Shown here: positions 50,993 through 63,631 of the stretch, in pieces
Position numbering within the stretch: the first letter of the stretch is position 1
Layout: every line of letters starts with the position of its first letter
DNA from: Mesocentrotus franciscanus
Taxonomy: Eukaryota > Echinodermata > Echinoidea > Camarodonta > Strongylocentrotidae
Assembly (NCBI GenBank): GCA_037976565.1
Contig: CP137675.1
Span: 32,191,820 to 32,255,819 of the forward strand
Direction of reading: 5' to 3'
Length of the DNA stretch: 64,000 nt
Notes under the pieces: generated by a model
The model's input: only the letters and a program-made list of their open reading frames with translations
The model's database searches: none
What the model was told of the DNA's origin: nothing
Made by a program: the position numbers and the translations under genes

Positions 50993-51274
50993 TGTTGTTT
51001 TGCCTCTATCCCACTACAAACCTCAAACATGGGAACGAATGTTGCGTTTGGCGTAACCCGTTAACCGGGGCCCCGAGCAGTGATCGATTTTCGAGGGTTT
51101 TTTTTCTAAGCGGGGGCAATGCCTCACATAATGACGCTACTCGGTACTTACTAATCCGCCTCATTATGCCTTTAATGCTCACCAATCAAGAAATGTACCC
51201 TCTCCCTATTTGAAATGCCCATTTCCTTGACCGCACATAAGCACGCTCGTTCTCTCACCTTTTCCCTATCTGTG

Positions 51275-51316
<42 letters not shown>

Positions 51317-51412
51317 CGGTTTGCCCAATTTACCAATTCTTTCACTCCATATCTCTTTCCTCTCTTCTCCCTCTCTCCTTTATATATATATATATATACA
51401 GATATCTACCCC

Positions 51413-51443
<31 letters not shown>

Positions 51444-51452
51444 TCTCCATCT
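51275..51452. repeat. (CT)n with (TA)n interruption
   Basis: Two CT tracts flank tatatatatatatata at about 51382. Confidence 0.9.
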
Positions 51453-51856
51453 CAATGAGCAGAACTTTGCCACATTTACGAGGGATCGCGAGACAAGCTG
51501 ACATTTGCTTTTCTCCAAAAAACACGTCAGCACTGTGACGTATCGTGATAAATTATTTCATTTCTGGCGGGAAGATTGCTGTCGAGGTGAGCAGACGAAA
51601 CACTAGTGTTGAGGGCAGATTTGGGCCCTACGTCATCCGCCTACCATTATCACAGACGACGTGATGATGGGCACATACGACACAAATTTCAGGCGAAGCT
51701 AACCCAAATAAAAACAAATAAAGACGGTGGTAGTATTTTAAGAAAGGTGAATTTGTTTTGCTCTGTGCGAAGGCTATGGTGACCAAACAGAGGCTTCTAC
51801 CCGACGACCTATTATTAACAGCAAATATTTTACCTAGTCGTTTTCTATTACAGCAT

Positions 51857-51871
51857 CTACTACTCCTACTC

Positions 51872-51945
<74 letters not shown>

Positions 51946-52280
51946 GCTGCTTTTACTACTATTACTACTACTATTACTACTTCTACTAATTATACGACGA
52001 CGACTACTACTATTACTACTCATACTAGGCTACTACAACTTCTACCACTACCACTACTACTTATTCTACTACCACCACTACTGCTAATACTACTGCTGCT
52101 ACTACTACTAGTACTACCACCACCACCTCCACCACCGCCACCACCATAACTACTACTAATACCACAGTATCAACTTCTGCTACTACTACTACTACTGCTA
52201 CTACTATACCAACACCTTCACTATTACTACTTAAACTGCGATAGCAGCAACAACATCAATTACTATTATCACTACCTTTT
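51857..52280. repeat. (ACT)n triplet array, left part
   Basis: Long CTACTACTA tract with ATT, GCT and ACC variants; the purest part is 51878-51945. Confidence 0.95.
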
Positions 52281-52282
52281 AT

Positions 52283-52323
<41 letters not shown>

Positions 52324-52388
52324 TGTTGTTGTAGTAGTAGTAGTAGTAGTAGTAGTAGTAATAGTAGTAGTAGTAGTAGTAGTAGAAA
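52281..52388. repeat. (GTA)n block, inverted relative to its neighbours
   Basis: GTAGTAGTA on the plus strand, embedded between two (CTA/ACT)n arrays. It is the reverse complement of the flanking triplet, so each flank can pair with it. Confidence 0.95.
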
Positions 52389-52439
52389 TGATGGCTGGTA
52401 CTACTTCTGCTACAGTTACTAACACTACAACACCAACAC

Positions 52440-52573
52440 ATTTCTGCTACTACTACCATTGCTGCTACTACTACTACTACTGCTACTGCTGCTGCTAATA
52501 CCACTACTACTACCACTACTATTACTACTACTTCTACTACTACAACTACTTCTTCTACTATTACTACTACTAT

Positions 52574-52630
<57 letters not shown>

Positions 52631-52734
52631 CATCACCACTACTATTACTACTACTACTACTATTTATACTACTACTATACTATACCGGTGCTTGTTTATA
52701 ACTACTTGTTCTCATCCTCCTCCTCCTCCTATTC

Positions 52735-52782
<48 letters not shown>

Positions 52783-52990
52783 TTACTATTACTATTCCTA
52801 CTTCTATGACGATTTCTTCAACAACGACTATTACTTCTTCTACCAAAACTAATACCAGTGCTATGCTACTATTATTGTGAATTTGCTAATCTACAATATT
52901 TCGATACGTCAACGTACAGTAACAATAACAAGAACGAATACTACTACTATTACTACTACTACTACTATTACTGCTACGTCTACGATTTCT
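52440..52990. repeat. (ACT)n triplet array, right part
   Basis: CTACTACTA tract with CTG and ATT variants; purest at 52570-52630 and 52736-52782. Poly-Leu, Tyr or Thr frames are artefacts. Confidence 0.95.
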
Positions 52991-54100
52991 TATGTTATTA
53001 TTGATAATATATTTCCACTGAAGTACTGTGTCCATGCAGCTAAGAAAGAAAAGCAGCATTAGGGAATATTAATAGAAGGTGCAAACATTGAATCTCCTCC
53101 ATTTTAATCTATGAAAATCACGTGTCTGAAATGTACTATGGATTTATATCTGTGTCCCCTTTTTTCTTCTCCCAATGTCCCATCCAAGTTTTTCGATGGA
53201 ATGCATACAGCAGGGAATGCGATATAAATTTGATGTTATTCTACCAAGATATCATTAAATGAAGAAGAGTGTCTCATATACACATTTGTATTTTTTATTG
53301 GTGTCTTTATGAAAGTGTATTTAAGTTCATGTAAAACATAGACTGTAATATGATTTTATCAAGCATATTTTGTATATATTTTTGGTGTATAAAACAAGTT
53401 CTGTACCGCATGGTCTTTCCGAAAGAGAAACTCCAAGGTTTGCGCACAAGTGTTGTAAATCTGTCGACTGTATATAATGCAATTTTACATGAATGTACAC
53501 AAAGCACAAAAATACAAATGCATTTATTAATATTTTGTTAGCGAATTAGTTTTGTAAAGGTATTTTATCGATTTCAAGAAAGGTCACTTTTTATTCGATC
53601 GTAAATATGCTTGAATTGAATTTATTTCAATGTGTTTATTTTGTAGAATAACTTCTTACGTCTGTACAGAATATTCTCTGCCCATCATTTTTGTATTATC
53701 TATAGAAAGTTTCTTTTCAGTTGAGATTTTAATTTCTTTTTTATATATATTTCTGTATGGGATCGTTGAATATTTCAAGAGAGAGTTAGATAACAAAGTT
53801 TTAAAGCTGATATTTTTCAAAAGACAAATTTATCTGATTTATAGTGTATATCTTTGTATTAACCTTTTTAAATTATTGAATTAAGTAAAACAAATTTAAA
53901 TTTATTCGGTGCTTAACAGCTAGAATACTTTGATTGGTGTTTTGGAATCATTGAGATATATATATATATATATAGTATCTTTGTAAACGGTTAAATGTTG
54001 GAAAGAATTAAAACTGCCACGAACAATTATTACAAATATGCTATGTGCTGATATGTTCATTTTGTGATATTGGTTCTTCACTAATTTAGATGAGAATGCT
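52991..54100. other. No recognised feature
   Basis: Very AT-rich DNA without a supported gene or a recognised repeat. Confidence 0.4.
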
Positions 54101-54104
54101 GGTA

Positions 54105-54322
54105 ATGCTGATGGTGGTAAGAATGACGATGGCGACGATGATGATGATGATGATGATGATGATAAATAATTTAACGATGGTGAAGATGCAGATGACGGTA
54201 AAGATGACAATGATGATGACGAAAATGATAATAATATTGATGATAGTATAAATGGCGACGACGACGATGATGATAATGATTATCGTGATTATAATGATGA
54301 TGATGATGATGCTGATGATCTC
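54105..54322. repeat. (GAT)n microsatellite
   Basis: GATGATGATGATGATG with GAC and AAT variants. Confidence 0.92.
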
Positions 54323-54339
54323 TGTCAGATAGCAAATTA

Positions 54340-56960
54340 ATAAGGAATAAAATTACAAATGCATGTCTCTTTCTGTGTCTTTCTGTGCATCTCTCTCATC
54401 CCTTGCCTCTGTGTTCATTGTATATTTCCTCCACCCTCACCCTCATCCCCTTCTTTCTCTCCTAAATCGCCTCACATTTTCACTTTGTTACACATTGCTG
54501 CTCTCTATTGTTACGTCATCTGGAAAAGGGGGTATGACTGCTGACCGAGAAGATGGCTTCGGGTTGCCGCAAAATATGTCAGGGAGACATCGAGTCTATA
54601 AAACAGTCTTTTACACGAACGTGTTCAACAACGTGTGTGAAATGCTGCCCTCGAGAGAGAGGTTGTTCTGTACCAGTTAGCTTTCCGCATCCACACCTTT
54701 ACAAGTAGACGTAGAAGTGCAAAGACACCGATCAAGCCAGGGGCAATATTTTTACGTGGGTAAGTCGAGGTGCGTGCATCCTTTAAGTGCGTAGAGGGCA
54801 TCATTCCTTCCCCCAAATGTAGGCCTACAAAGACCTATACCCCTCCCCCCCCTACTCCGCATTATTTCAATAAATTACGAGAAAAGATTGAAGTAAACAA
54901 TTCAATGTATCAACATCGTAATTCTCGAACCAGCCTTTAGTATCAGGGTTTGGTGAGTTTCAATCTTTAAGTTTTGGAATAACCCTTTTATTTAACACAC
55001 TGAATTTATCACGTTAAAGTGCGGGTTCAAAGAAAATCACAAATATGGCAAATAACATATTACTAGAAACTGGTAAGCTAACAGATGGCCATCGTACAAG
55101 TTTTAGGTCAACTACATATCGGGTGATTTATAAAAATACAAATAAAACCACCTCCATAGCATCTGGGATTTGCGAGAGATTCGCCAGAAAAATAACGATG
55201 TTTTAATGCCGTCACAATATGAACGAGTCCTGCCCAAGCAGACGACATCCCATAAAGAATGAACATAATTGGAATGCTATTATTTCTCAAATTATAATGA
55301 GTTTAGTGTATATAAATGTGATGGAATTTTACACCATTCAAAAGGGATATGAAACCGATTCTGATAACTAAATTCTTTTGTTTGTAAATACACAGAATAG
55401 GGGCTAATGAACAATCAAAGAAACCACACTTTCAAATTCAAACCCCCTGGAATGATATAGCATGGACGCACTTGTTCCCTCTTGAAACGCCGAACATACC
55501 GCGGTGTATGCAGCTGAAAATACAATGGCGTCTTATTTTGTTTACAAGCGACGGATTCCTTTATTTTTTTCGCTGCATTTTTCATCAAAATAATACCATG
55601 CGCGGGGTTTAGAGTGAGGCAATAGATTAAACATTTAGCCTGACGGTAGTGAAGTAAGAGAAATAACTGAAAAGAAGATGACGAAACAGGCACTGAAAAT
55701 GTGTGAGATGTCATGGGACATCGTCTGCTTGTGCAAATCATGTTCAACATGTGACGTCACACATCTTAGCAGCGATCGGAGAGCATTTTAGGTGCTATGC
55801 CGGGGTTGTATTTAAGCGTTTTGTAATTCATATTAATCATTACTTTCGAATGGTTCCGTGCATTGAATTTTGATAACCTTGTCAAATCAAAGTGTCACAT
55901 TTGCAATAATGACAATAAAGATAGTTTTTAAAATCAATGAACCTTATCTTTAACAGTAACAAAAATACAAAAAAGGTGCAATTTTGTTATTAAAGCCTCA
56001 GTAGATGCATTATAACATAATTGTGAAAGCAAATACTTGGGAGAGTTTGGTTACAACAATTTTGATTTGCCTTACAAATAAGGGCACAAATATGCATCCA
56101 AGTTTTACCCAATCATTTTAAGAATGTGCAGTCGGCATATTATTTGCGTAAATGAGTGCATAAAGATTAAGCAAGGGCCACTCCTTGAAAAGGCTCCGGT
56201 TTGAAGCCGTGTTGATGCCACATCGGCGCATTCCAAAGGACTGCCTGATCGATTAGGTTCTAAACGCAAGTCGATAGAAATATTCCAAGAAGTGGGTGTG
56301 AAGACAGATAGATGAAAGGAATTCGAAGAGACAGATCCCAAACCACGAGCAGAAAGGAGTAGGAATCGGTGCATAGCCGCAGGCTCTTTTTTTTTTCCTT
56401 CTTCGTCTTCTCCCCTTTTTCTCGCTTTTGCCCCCTTTCTCGATCGACTTGAGGTAAATGAAGAGTAAAGAGTGAAGCTGCGAGTTGAGATACGGTAGAC
56501 TAACTCACATCCACGCAGCTAGCCGACTCTTGCAATGACGCACGAGTTATCTCCGCTCCATTCCCCCCTCCTCAATAAAACACACCAAGACACGAGACAA
56601 GAAAGTGAACGAGACTGAAGAGCTACCGACCCGTACACACCGCTCAATCGTGCTTTCCTTCTCCTCAAAAACACATTTTTATTTCATGATCTCTTCATGC
56701 ATGTTTGCTCGGGGAAATGAAATAAGTATGACCCCCACTAAATTTTGCTTAAAATAGCGCAATCGAAAAACGGTCATTTTTAGACTCGATCTGAAAATCA
56801 CTTTGCATATGAAATCTGCGGGTGTATTCCCCCGGGCCGAAGTACTCCGCTTGTAGCAAACGTTGCAAGTGCACACTCGAAATTTAAGTGGATGGGACTC
56901 TGTCCCTAGCTAAATATTCCCTATATGTGGGTCAAGATTTCCGATGTAAAATAAATGACC
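54340..56960. other. No recognised feature
   Basis: Mixed composition DNA. Frames on both strands of up to about 110 codons show no domain, signal peptide or splice context that would support a gene. Confidence 0.4.
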
Positions 56961-56966
56961 AAGCTA

Positions 56967-57079
56967 TTCACCAGGGCTCTCAAACACGTGCTATATATCC
57001 ACGTTTAGTTTGAACAGGTGAATTGCAGACGGGGCGGATGGATTCACACATAGTATATGAAAGTTACGACAGGAAAAGA
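56967..57079 (+). repeat. Direct repeat, copy 1
   Basis: From ttcaccagggctctcaaaca to gttacgacaggaaaagaa, matching 57327-57438 at an offset of 360 bp with about a dozen differences. Confidence 0.85.
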
Positions 57080-57326
57080 AGTCCTGAGAATCTAGAATAC
57101 TTTTATACAAATTCACAAATTCATTATATATATATATGATTTTAACTCCGTGTCTGCCTCAGGATGTCGCAGTTGAGTGGTCTGACAAGATGCCAGTGTT
57201 ATAGGTTAGAGCTTTGGAAAGACACCGATCAGCATTTTCCACTCCGTACCCAGGAGAGAAAGAGGGGACCTGATAGGATGTCGGGAGCTAATATTGATGA
57301 AATTGTCTTACACCATAATAATGGTC

Positions 57327-57438
57327 TTCACCAGAGCTCTCAAACACGTGCTATATCATACGTTTGGTTTGAACAGGTGAATTCAGATGTAGCCGATGGA
57401 TTCCCACATAGTATATCAAAGTTACGACAAGAAAGATG
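57327..57438 (+). repeat. Direct repeat, copy 2
   Basis: From ttcaccagagctctcaaaca to gttacgacaagaaagatgg. Lies just upstream of the L1-Tx1-like LINE end. Confidence 0.85.
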
Positions 57439-57639
57439 GAGTTTGGTAATGATAATAACTATAAAGATGCTTATTTAATTTCATTAGTAGATCCAGAATT
57501 CTCTTCCAAGGGGAAGGCACAAGTCAAAAGTATGTCTATAAAGCAAAAAAGTTATAACAGTATTTTTTTGTGTTCAGATTTATTTTTGGTTTGTCAAAAT
57601 TTGAGCAAAGAGGGGGGGTACACGAACACAATTAGTATA

Positions 57640-57708
57640 TATTTTGTGTGTATGTGTGTGTGCGTGTGCGTGCGCGCGCGCGCGTGTGTGTGTGTGTGTG
57701 TGTTTATG
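57640..57708. repeat. (GT)n microsatellite
   Basis: GTGTGTATGTGTGTGTGCG with a GCGCGCGCGCG core, potentially Z-DNA forming. Confidence 0.93.
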
Positions 57709-57714
57709 AATATT

Positions 57715-58675
57715 TTATAGAGAAGTTACAACATTTATTTGTTTTGAAGATTCATGATGGACGGAAATTTTCAGATTTTTCAAATGAGGTATGTAGGGAG
57801 ATGTTTAGTAGGCCCAGGAAATGTACTCTTGTTAACAGACTAAGAGAAATTCAGTATAAACTGCTTCATGGAGCAATATATACTAGAGAACACTTATTCA
57901 GATTCGGCTTTGTTGTAGATAACTTGTGCTCACTTTGTAAGCAAAAGATTGAAACATATTTACACTTGTTCTGGGAGTGTGCACAGGTTCAAAGGTTATG
58001 GCAGAATGTAATAGCTAAGTTTGAGCTAAGGGAATTAAGGTCTATCGACTGGATAGATATTCATTTAGGGTTGTCCGGTAATTCCCCACGAATAAAGATA
58101 TTTAATACAATTATTTTTGCAATGAAATATTGGATATATAGATGCAGGGGTAAGTCCGTAATATTGTCTTGGGGGGAGTTCCAAAAAGAACTGTTGGAAT
58201 TTAGGGAAGAAGAAAAGAATATTGCAGGAGGGCAGGCAAATTGGCCTTACATTTACAGAAGTGGGAACAAGTGAAGTTTTCATGAACTTTTAACACTGGG
58301 CTATTGTGGCTATTGTAGCCTCGTTTAAATGATTTTTGTTATTTTTTTTTGTGTAAATAGATTGTTTCTGTTTTCTGTCGCTCCAATTTGGGGTATTCTG
58401 AGGGGGCTAGGAACAGTGTGCGTATATGTGTGGAAGTATGGTCGGATGGTGTGTGTGTGTTGCATGGTGGGGAGGGAGGGGGTTTAGTAGTGTGTTTGGT
58501 TGGATGGGGTCATTTGTTTTATGTTACAATTGATTTCATTTTTGTTTTCATCAATCGTACAATCTCTGTTATGAAAATGTTTTGAAATCATGTTAAGAAA
58601 AAACAATTGTATTTTATTTCTAAGATTGATTTGTATTGTTTGGAATCAATAAAAAAAACTATTGAGAAAAAAAAA
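57715..58675 (+). mobile_element. L1-Tx1-like LINE 3' end with zinc-knuckle remnant
   Basis: The frame 57718-58274 has NRLREIQYKLLHGAIYT, then LCSLCKQKIETYLHLFWEC, which is the C-x2-C ... H-x4-C zinc-binding motif (zf-RVT type) at the C-terminus of L1/Tx1 ORF2 proteins, then VQRLWQNV. A 3' UTR and an end with GGAATCAATAAAAAAAAC, then a short A run, follow. The reverse transcriptase and endonuclease are missing, so it is a 5'-truncated copy. Confidence 0.8.
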
Positions 58676-58722
58676 AGTGTGTGTGTGTGTGTATGTACTT
58701 GTGTGTGTACTTGTGGTATGCC
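58676..58722. repeat. (GT)n after the LINE tail
   Basis: GTGTGTGTGTGTGTATG directly downstream of the A-rich tail. Confidence 0.85.
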
Positions 58723-58839
58723 AGATTGGGTTTGCCTGGGGCGGGGCACTTATTTTCTTTCCTAGGTTTGCGAACTCACGTTTCTCTGCTTCCTAAACCA
58801 GCGACAATATTTGCCCAGTGGATCCACCATTGCTATTAA

Positions 58840-59310
58840 AGATACTATGTCCCATTTGCAGGCCTAAACAAATGAAAAAGGTTAAATTCCAACGGCATTT
58901 GAAAGACAATACTAATTTAGAACTTCCCTCAAAACGAAAGTGGGAAAATGACGACCATTAATTATCGAATCGACTTAACTTAAGTGATTGTTGTACGTTT
59001 TGTGCTGCACAAAGATTCAATCAGTTTAATTTTGGCCATTACAAGTAATGGGTTATTGATGTAGACAAATGCTCATGTACCTGTTACAGCTCATTTTATG
59101 TATGTTATTACCAAAGAAAAAAAGATTTCAGTCAGTCACTCAATAGTGTCTGACAGTGAAATCTAGAAAGTAAACGGGTTTCCTTGCATAATTTGAATAC
59201 TTGGACACTGCTAATGTTTACATTTCACAGATAGGACATACATGACATATTCGTAATTCCTGCAAAGTTCTACATAATCTGATGTTGGCTGCAAAAGGGA
59301 CATAGTATCT
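58840..59310. mobile_element. TTAA-flanked MITE (piggyBac-like ends)
   Basis: TTAA at 58836 and at 59311 bracket inverted ends: AGATACTATGTCCCATTTGC on the left and the inverse of AGATACTATGTCCCTTTTGC on the right, 22-23 bp with one mismatch. 471 bp with no transposase frame. TTAA target duplication is the hallmark of piggyBac-type mobilisation; the family is inferred from that only. Confidence 0.78.
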
Positions 59311-59319
59311 TTAAGTGAT

Positions 59320-60390
59320 ATACATGATTCTAGATCATTATCATTATTACCCGAACAAGAGACAACTTAATGAGTGAGCAATAATATAACTTCTGCTATC
59401 AAATCTGCAGTAGAAGTCCGGTAGATTGTCATATTTCAATTGTACATCATTACTTTGTCACAGTCATCTGCTCGATATTCTCCCTTTAATGAGATAAAAG
59501 GGCACCCACTTGGCCTGTAGTACACTCATCCCACGCATGCAAACAATATACCCTCATCCATGCACTTTCCTATTTTCATACATCGACTCAGACACTATTG
59601 TCTATTCCACTATTGTTGACTAAAAGCCATTGCGTTGACCGCAACGAGTTACATTACTTTTTGTATCGACATGAAACAATCACTTTAGGCGTGCCGTGAT
59701 TGCGGAAAAGTACACCCATGGAAGTACAACTATGCTTTTGTGGCTTTTTAATGATGCCCTCATCATCACCATCTTCGTGGAAACAGTCGTAAATGATCGA
59801 ACTATCAATACAACCCATCAACTAGAAATGAACCCGTCATGACTATCCGCCCCCATGGTCGTTCGTTAAGATTAATCAATCGCTTCTGAGTACAGTTAAG
59901 GTACACATTTATCGTAAACATGGTATAAAGGCGGGGGCTAAAATCATTTAATATCGATCGTCTGCGCGTTTGCCTAAACAACATGTAACGTGTAACATGT
60001 CATGTTCTAATGTGTTATGATCTGCAAAATGAGGAAGTGTTTTTTAAAAGCATTAAATCTAAAACATGTTAAATCACCATCTATACTTTTACGCTGTTGG
60101 ATCGGGGACTGGCGTGTTCAAAGTGTTAATCTACCATTTTGAAAACGCACTCACTCCTTGGCCCTTTTAAATTGATGATTTGATATTTCAGTTTTTAATG
60201 AAAATTGAATGTTATTACGATACAATTTTACACATTTATCTTTAACATGTTTAAGAGAGTTTTGTCTAAATATCAAAAATGCTCCACTGAAATATCATAG
60301 ACCCAAAGGGGGTTCATACTTAAAGGTTGCTCTCTACTTGGAAAAAAGAAGATAGTAGGCTAACAATACAACCATTTGTAGCTCAATTAA
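59320..60390. other. No recognised feature
   Basis: Non-repetitive AT-rich DNA without supported genes. Confidence 0.4.
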
Positions 60391-60399
60391 TTCCTTTTG

Positions 60400-60430
<31 letters not shown>

Positions 60431-60620
60431 ATCTCACTATCTCTCTCTCTCTCTTTCACTCTTTCTGCTCTCTCTGTTCCACCTTTTTGACAATCTCCCC
60501 GCTCTCTCTTTCTCTCTTTCTTTCCCTTCTACATCCCTCTTCTACACTTTCTCACCATTATTCTCTCTTTCCCTGGCTTCCTTTTTCTCAGGTTTGCTCT
60601 CTTCTCCTCTCTTGCCCCCA
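60400..60620. repeat. (CT)n-rich pyrimidine tract
   Basis: CTCTCTCTCTCTCTC from 60408, grading into mixed C/T sequence. The Ser/Leu-rich frames here are artefacts. Confidence 0.9.
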
Positions 60621-60729
60621 ACGATCATATCGACATACGATTTTCCACTTCTTGAGAACGCATTATGGAAAGCAGAAATCTAATGAGCTGAATTCGCACG
60701 TTGAGCACCTTAAAGAGAAGATATGAATC

Positions 60730-61410
60730 ACGGTTTCAATTAGCCATGGGCTTTGCAGACGACATGCATGTTTTATTGTGTCTATGGCTACGTCATCAAT
60801 ACTCAGTCGCCATGGCAGCCGATACATATCCGAAAAACAGTTATCGATTGTAAAGCAGGGAAGTGTCTTTTGGAGTAGAGGGCAAAACCTCTCAAATTGT
60901 GCCAAATTTCGGCGAAACTTCAATATTTAAAAACTGCCCGTTTCGAATGTCTGCCTCCTGGTCAGTTTGAAATTTCTATATTAAGAGCATAGGAAGAGCT
61001 GATCAATAGATATTTTTGTTTTGAATTTCCATTAGGAATCGCGTCTACCGAATCACCCTTTATGATTCATGCATATATTGACCAATATTCCCATCTACCA
61101 ACAAGTATATACATGTATATTGTAAATAACAAAAGTAAAAAAGGCCTATAGTCTTTTCTTATTTTGACATTGATCACATTATCTATTCGATAGATTTGTG
61201 ATGGTAAACAGTATATTAATCCTTCAGTAAAGAAAAAAAAATCAGGTCACATGCTAACTTATAATGACACTAGTATGATATTAGTTTAAAACGTTCATAA
61301 CGATTTATTTTAACCGTAATTTCCAAATGAATTTGTTCAAACGATATTGGTATATAATAGTATTATGTATATTGAATGAGATCGTGCTCTATTATGACTA
61401 TCTCTTCTCC
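60730..61410. other. No recognised feature
   Basis: Ordinary AT-rich DNA. Confidence 0.4.
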
Positions 61411-61419
61411 CCCTTTCAC

Positions 61420-61464
61420 AATCTCTCTCTCTCTCTTTCTCTTTCTCTCTCTCTCCCTCTCTCA
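61420..61464. repeat. (CT)n microsatellite
   Basis: CTCTCTCTCTCTTTCTC tract of about 45 bp. Confidence 0.9.
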
Positions 61465-61863
61465 AAAAAGGAAAGATTTGAAATATTTCATTCGCTTTCC
61501 AAACCGTGTCATATGTAGACCCCCTTAAAAAAAAATTACCTATACTGTTAAGTTTTTTACGGCACAATACTAAAGCCATCTGTGCCGGATATTATTGAAC
61601 TTAATCAGTTTATTGCATTTCCTAGGTCTCTTTTGATACCCAATCCAGCTTTTATTGTTATTTAGAGAATATAATATTACAAAATCTAAGTAATGTACGT
61701 TATCTGATCTTCACTTCAAGTGCATCTCCGGTTTCTGTTCACAATTCAGTTCAAATACGCACGTTATTCAAACTTTCTGTGCATTTGTTGGTATTTCACT
61801 TACAGTGATCAAATTAGGAAATCACAACCTGAATACCACACGTAAAAAGCTAGTATATAATGT

Positions 61864-62538
61864 GATTTTGTAGAAATATAAGTTTGCAAGTGGTTTGGGA
61901 TACTAAATTCTCACCTTTGTATAACATATTTACAAAGTGTAGTCCACTGATTGAAAAAGGGTAATCCAAAAGAGATCCAAGAGAAAGAGATCAGAATGAA
62001 AGAGAAATAGTGTGGGTGCGTTGCGTGTGCGTGTGCGTGTGTTTGCATAATTATGTGTGAGAAGGCACGTGGGTGTTTGTGTATGAAAGAGAGTCAGGGA
62101 AATAGAGAGAGAGAGAGAGAGGGGAGGACAAAAATATGAAGGGGTGGGGGATTAATCGAAATTACATGCTATTAGTATTAGATTTTGTAGAAATATAAGT
62201 TTGCAAGTGGTTTGGAATTTTTAATTCTCACTTTTGTATAACATAATTATTTACAAAGTGTAGTCCACTGATTGAAAAGAGGTAATCGAAAAGAAATGGA
62301 AGAGAAAGAGATTAGAATGAAAGAGAAGTAGTGTGGGTGTACGGGTGTGTATGTGTGAGTGTGCGTGCGTGTGCGTGTGCGTGTGTTTGCATAATTAAGT
62401 GTAAGAATGCACGTGGGTGTTTGTGTATGAGAGAGAGTCAGGGAAAAAGAGAGAGAGAGAGAAAGAAAGAGAGAGAGAATGGGGGGAAGGACAAACAGAT
62501 GAAGGGGTGGGGGATTAATTGAAATTACATGCTATTAG
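61864..62538 (+). repeat. Two-copy tandem duplication, unit about 317-358 bp
   Basis: Copy 1 at 61864-62175 and copy 2 at 62181-62538. Both run from GATTTTGTAGAAATATAAG through ACAAAGTGTAGTCCACTG and a GT/GA-rich part to AAATTACATGCTATTAG. The copies differ by substitutions and by the lengths of the GTGC and GA runs, so the duplication is not very recent. Confidence 0.92.
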
Positions 62539-62700
62539 ATCGAAGCATCAGTAAAACATTTTAGAATCATTTTAACAATTCATGTTCTGAGCTCACTTTT
62601 ACAATGAAAATACTAGCATGTGAACATAGGCTAGATTCCAGGAGTGGATGGGAGCAGAGAGTAGCCTAGTCTATTATCGGGGGCTCCTTTAACATGTTAA

Positions 62701-63105
62701 GGGGCTCGCATACAGTCAGCAATATTATTGTTCCCGTATGGTCCCGAATAATCCCTTGGACCATTCGGGGATCATTGGGGTACAATACGGGACTATTCGG
62801 GACTATTCGGGACCATTCGTATATATTCGGGAATATTCGGCATTTATTCCCGAATCGTCCTCAATAGTCCCCAATAGTCCCCAATAGTCCAGATTTATCT
62901 CAAATCTTCCCGAAACGTCCCGATGTGTACACCCTACTGTTCAAAAATTTGCCGAATCTCCCCTCCCCCCCACCCCCAGCAAGGTCCCGAATTACACCCA
63001 GAATGGTCGAGAATGGTCCCGAACTTTATCCCGATTTGTACACACGCACGAATCGGAAATAATCGGGACCATTCTTGGTGCAATTGCTGACTGTATGCGA
63101 GCCCC
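62701..63105. mobile_element. MITE with GGGGCTCGCATACAGTCAGC ends and TCGGGACTAT internal repeats
   Basis: Inverted ends of about 26 bp (GGGGCTCGCATACAGTCAGC then AAT) at 62701 and 63105. The left flank is TTAA and the right flank TTAT, a possible decayed TTAA duplication. Inside, the left half repeats GGGACTATTC and GGGACCATTC, and the right half repeats the complement (CCCCAATAGTC), so the interior is also inverted. No coding sequence. Confidence 0.75.
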
Positions 63106-63631
63106 TTATTAAAGTGTAACACTTTTTGTGCGCACATCCCCTCTTCATTTAAGGCAAGGTCCCATAGGTATGCAAGTAAAGTTTGACGCGCTAGAGGCTT
63201 GCATATAGCTGGCTTGCACCCCCTCTTTTGCATAATGATGGCTCCGCCTCAGTACATGCAGAGGACAATGAACTATTTTCTTTCAGTTAATCCTCAGAGA
63301 CCCCTTCTTTTCACACCACATCATCTAGATATCAGATAATCCGGTAACAGATTTAGCTTAGAAAGCAGCAACTCAGATTCAGACACAGAATTAATACGCG
63401 TGAAAAGGCTACACGCGTAATATAACGGACGGTAAGAAATCGTCACCGAATCTCTCCCGAATGGCTCCCAGTGGCCGCAATGATGACGGGCTTTTACTCA
63501 CATTCTATCATACCGAGAGCCCCCTTTTACATGAAAGAGTTACTACTCATCAAGGAACCTAATGATCGCACTGATCGCAGGGACCACGATGACCCTTTCA
63601 AACTGAAAGTTTGCACGAGTCACAAAATGTT

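Noticed and set aside
51758..52701. Several frames of 70-131 codons rich in Leu, Ser, Val or Tyr
   Set aside because: They follow triplet arrays; composition is dictated by the repeat.
55415..55750. 111-codon minus-strand frame
   Set aside because: No domain, signal peptide or coding bias seen, and no adjacent exon.
57648..57717. N-terminal 24 codons of the 208-codon frame with the zinc-knuckle motif
   Set aside because: This part is the (GT)n/(GC)n microsatellite; the LINE-like sequence begins at about 57718.
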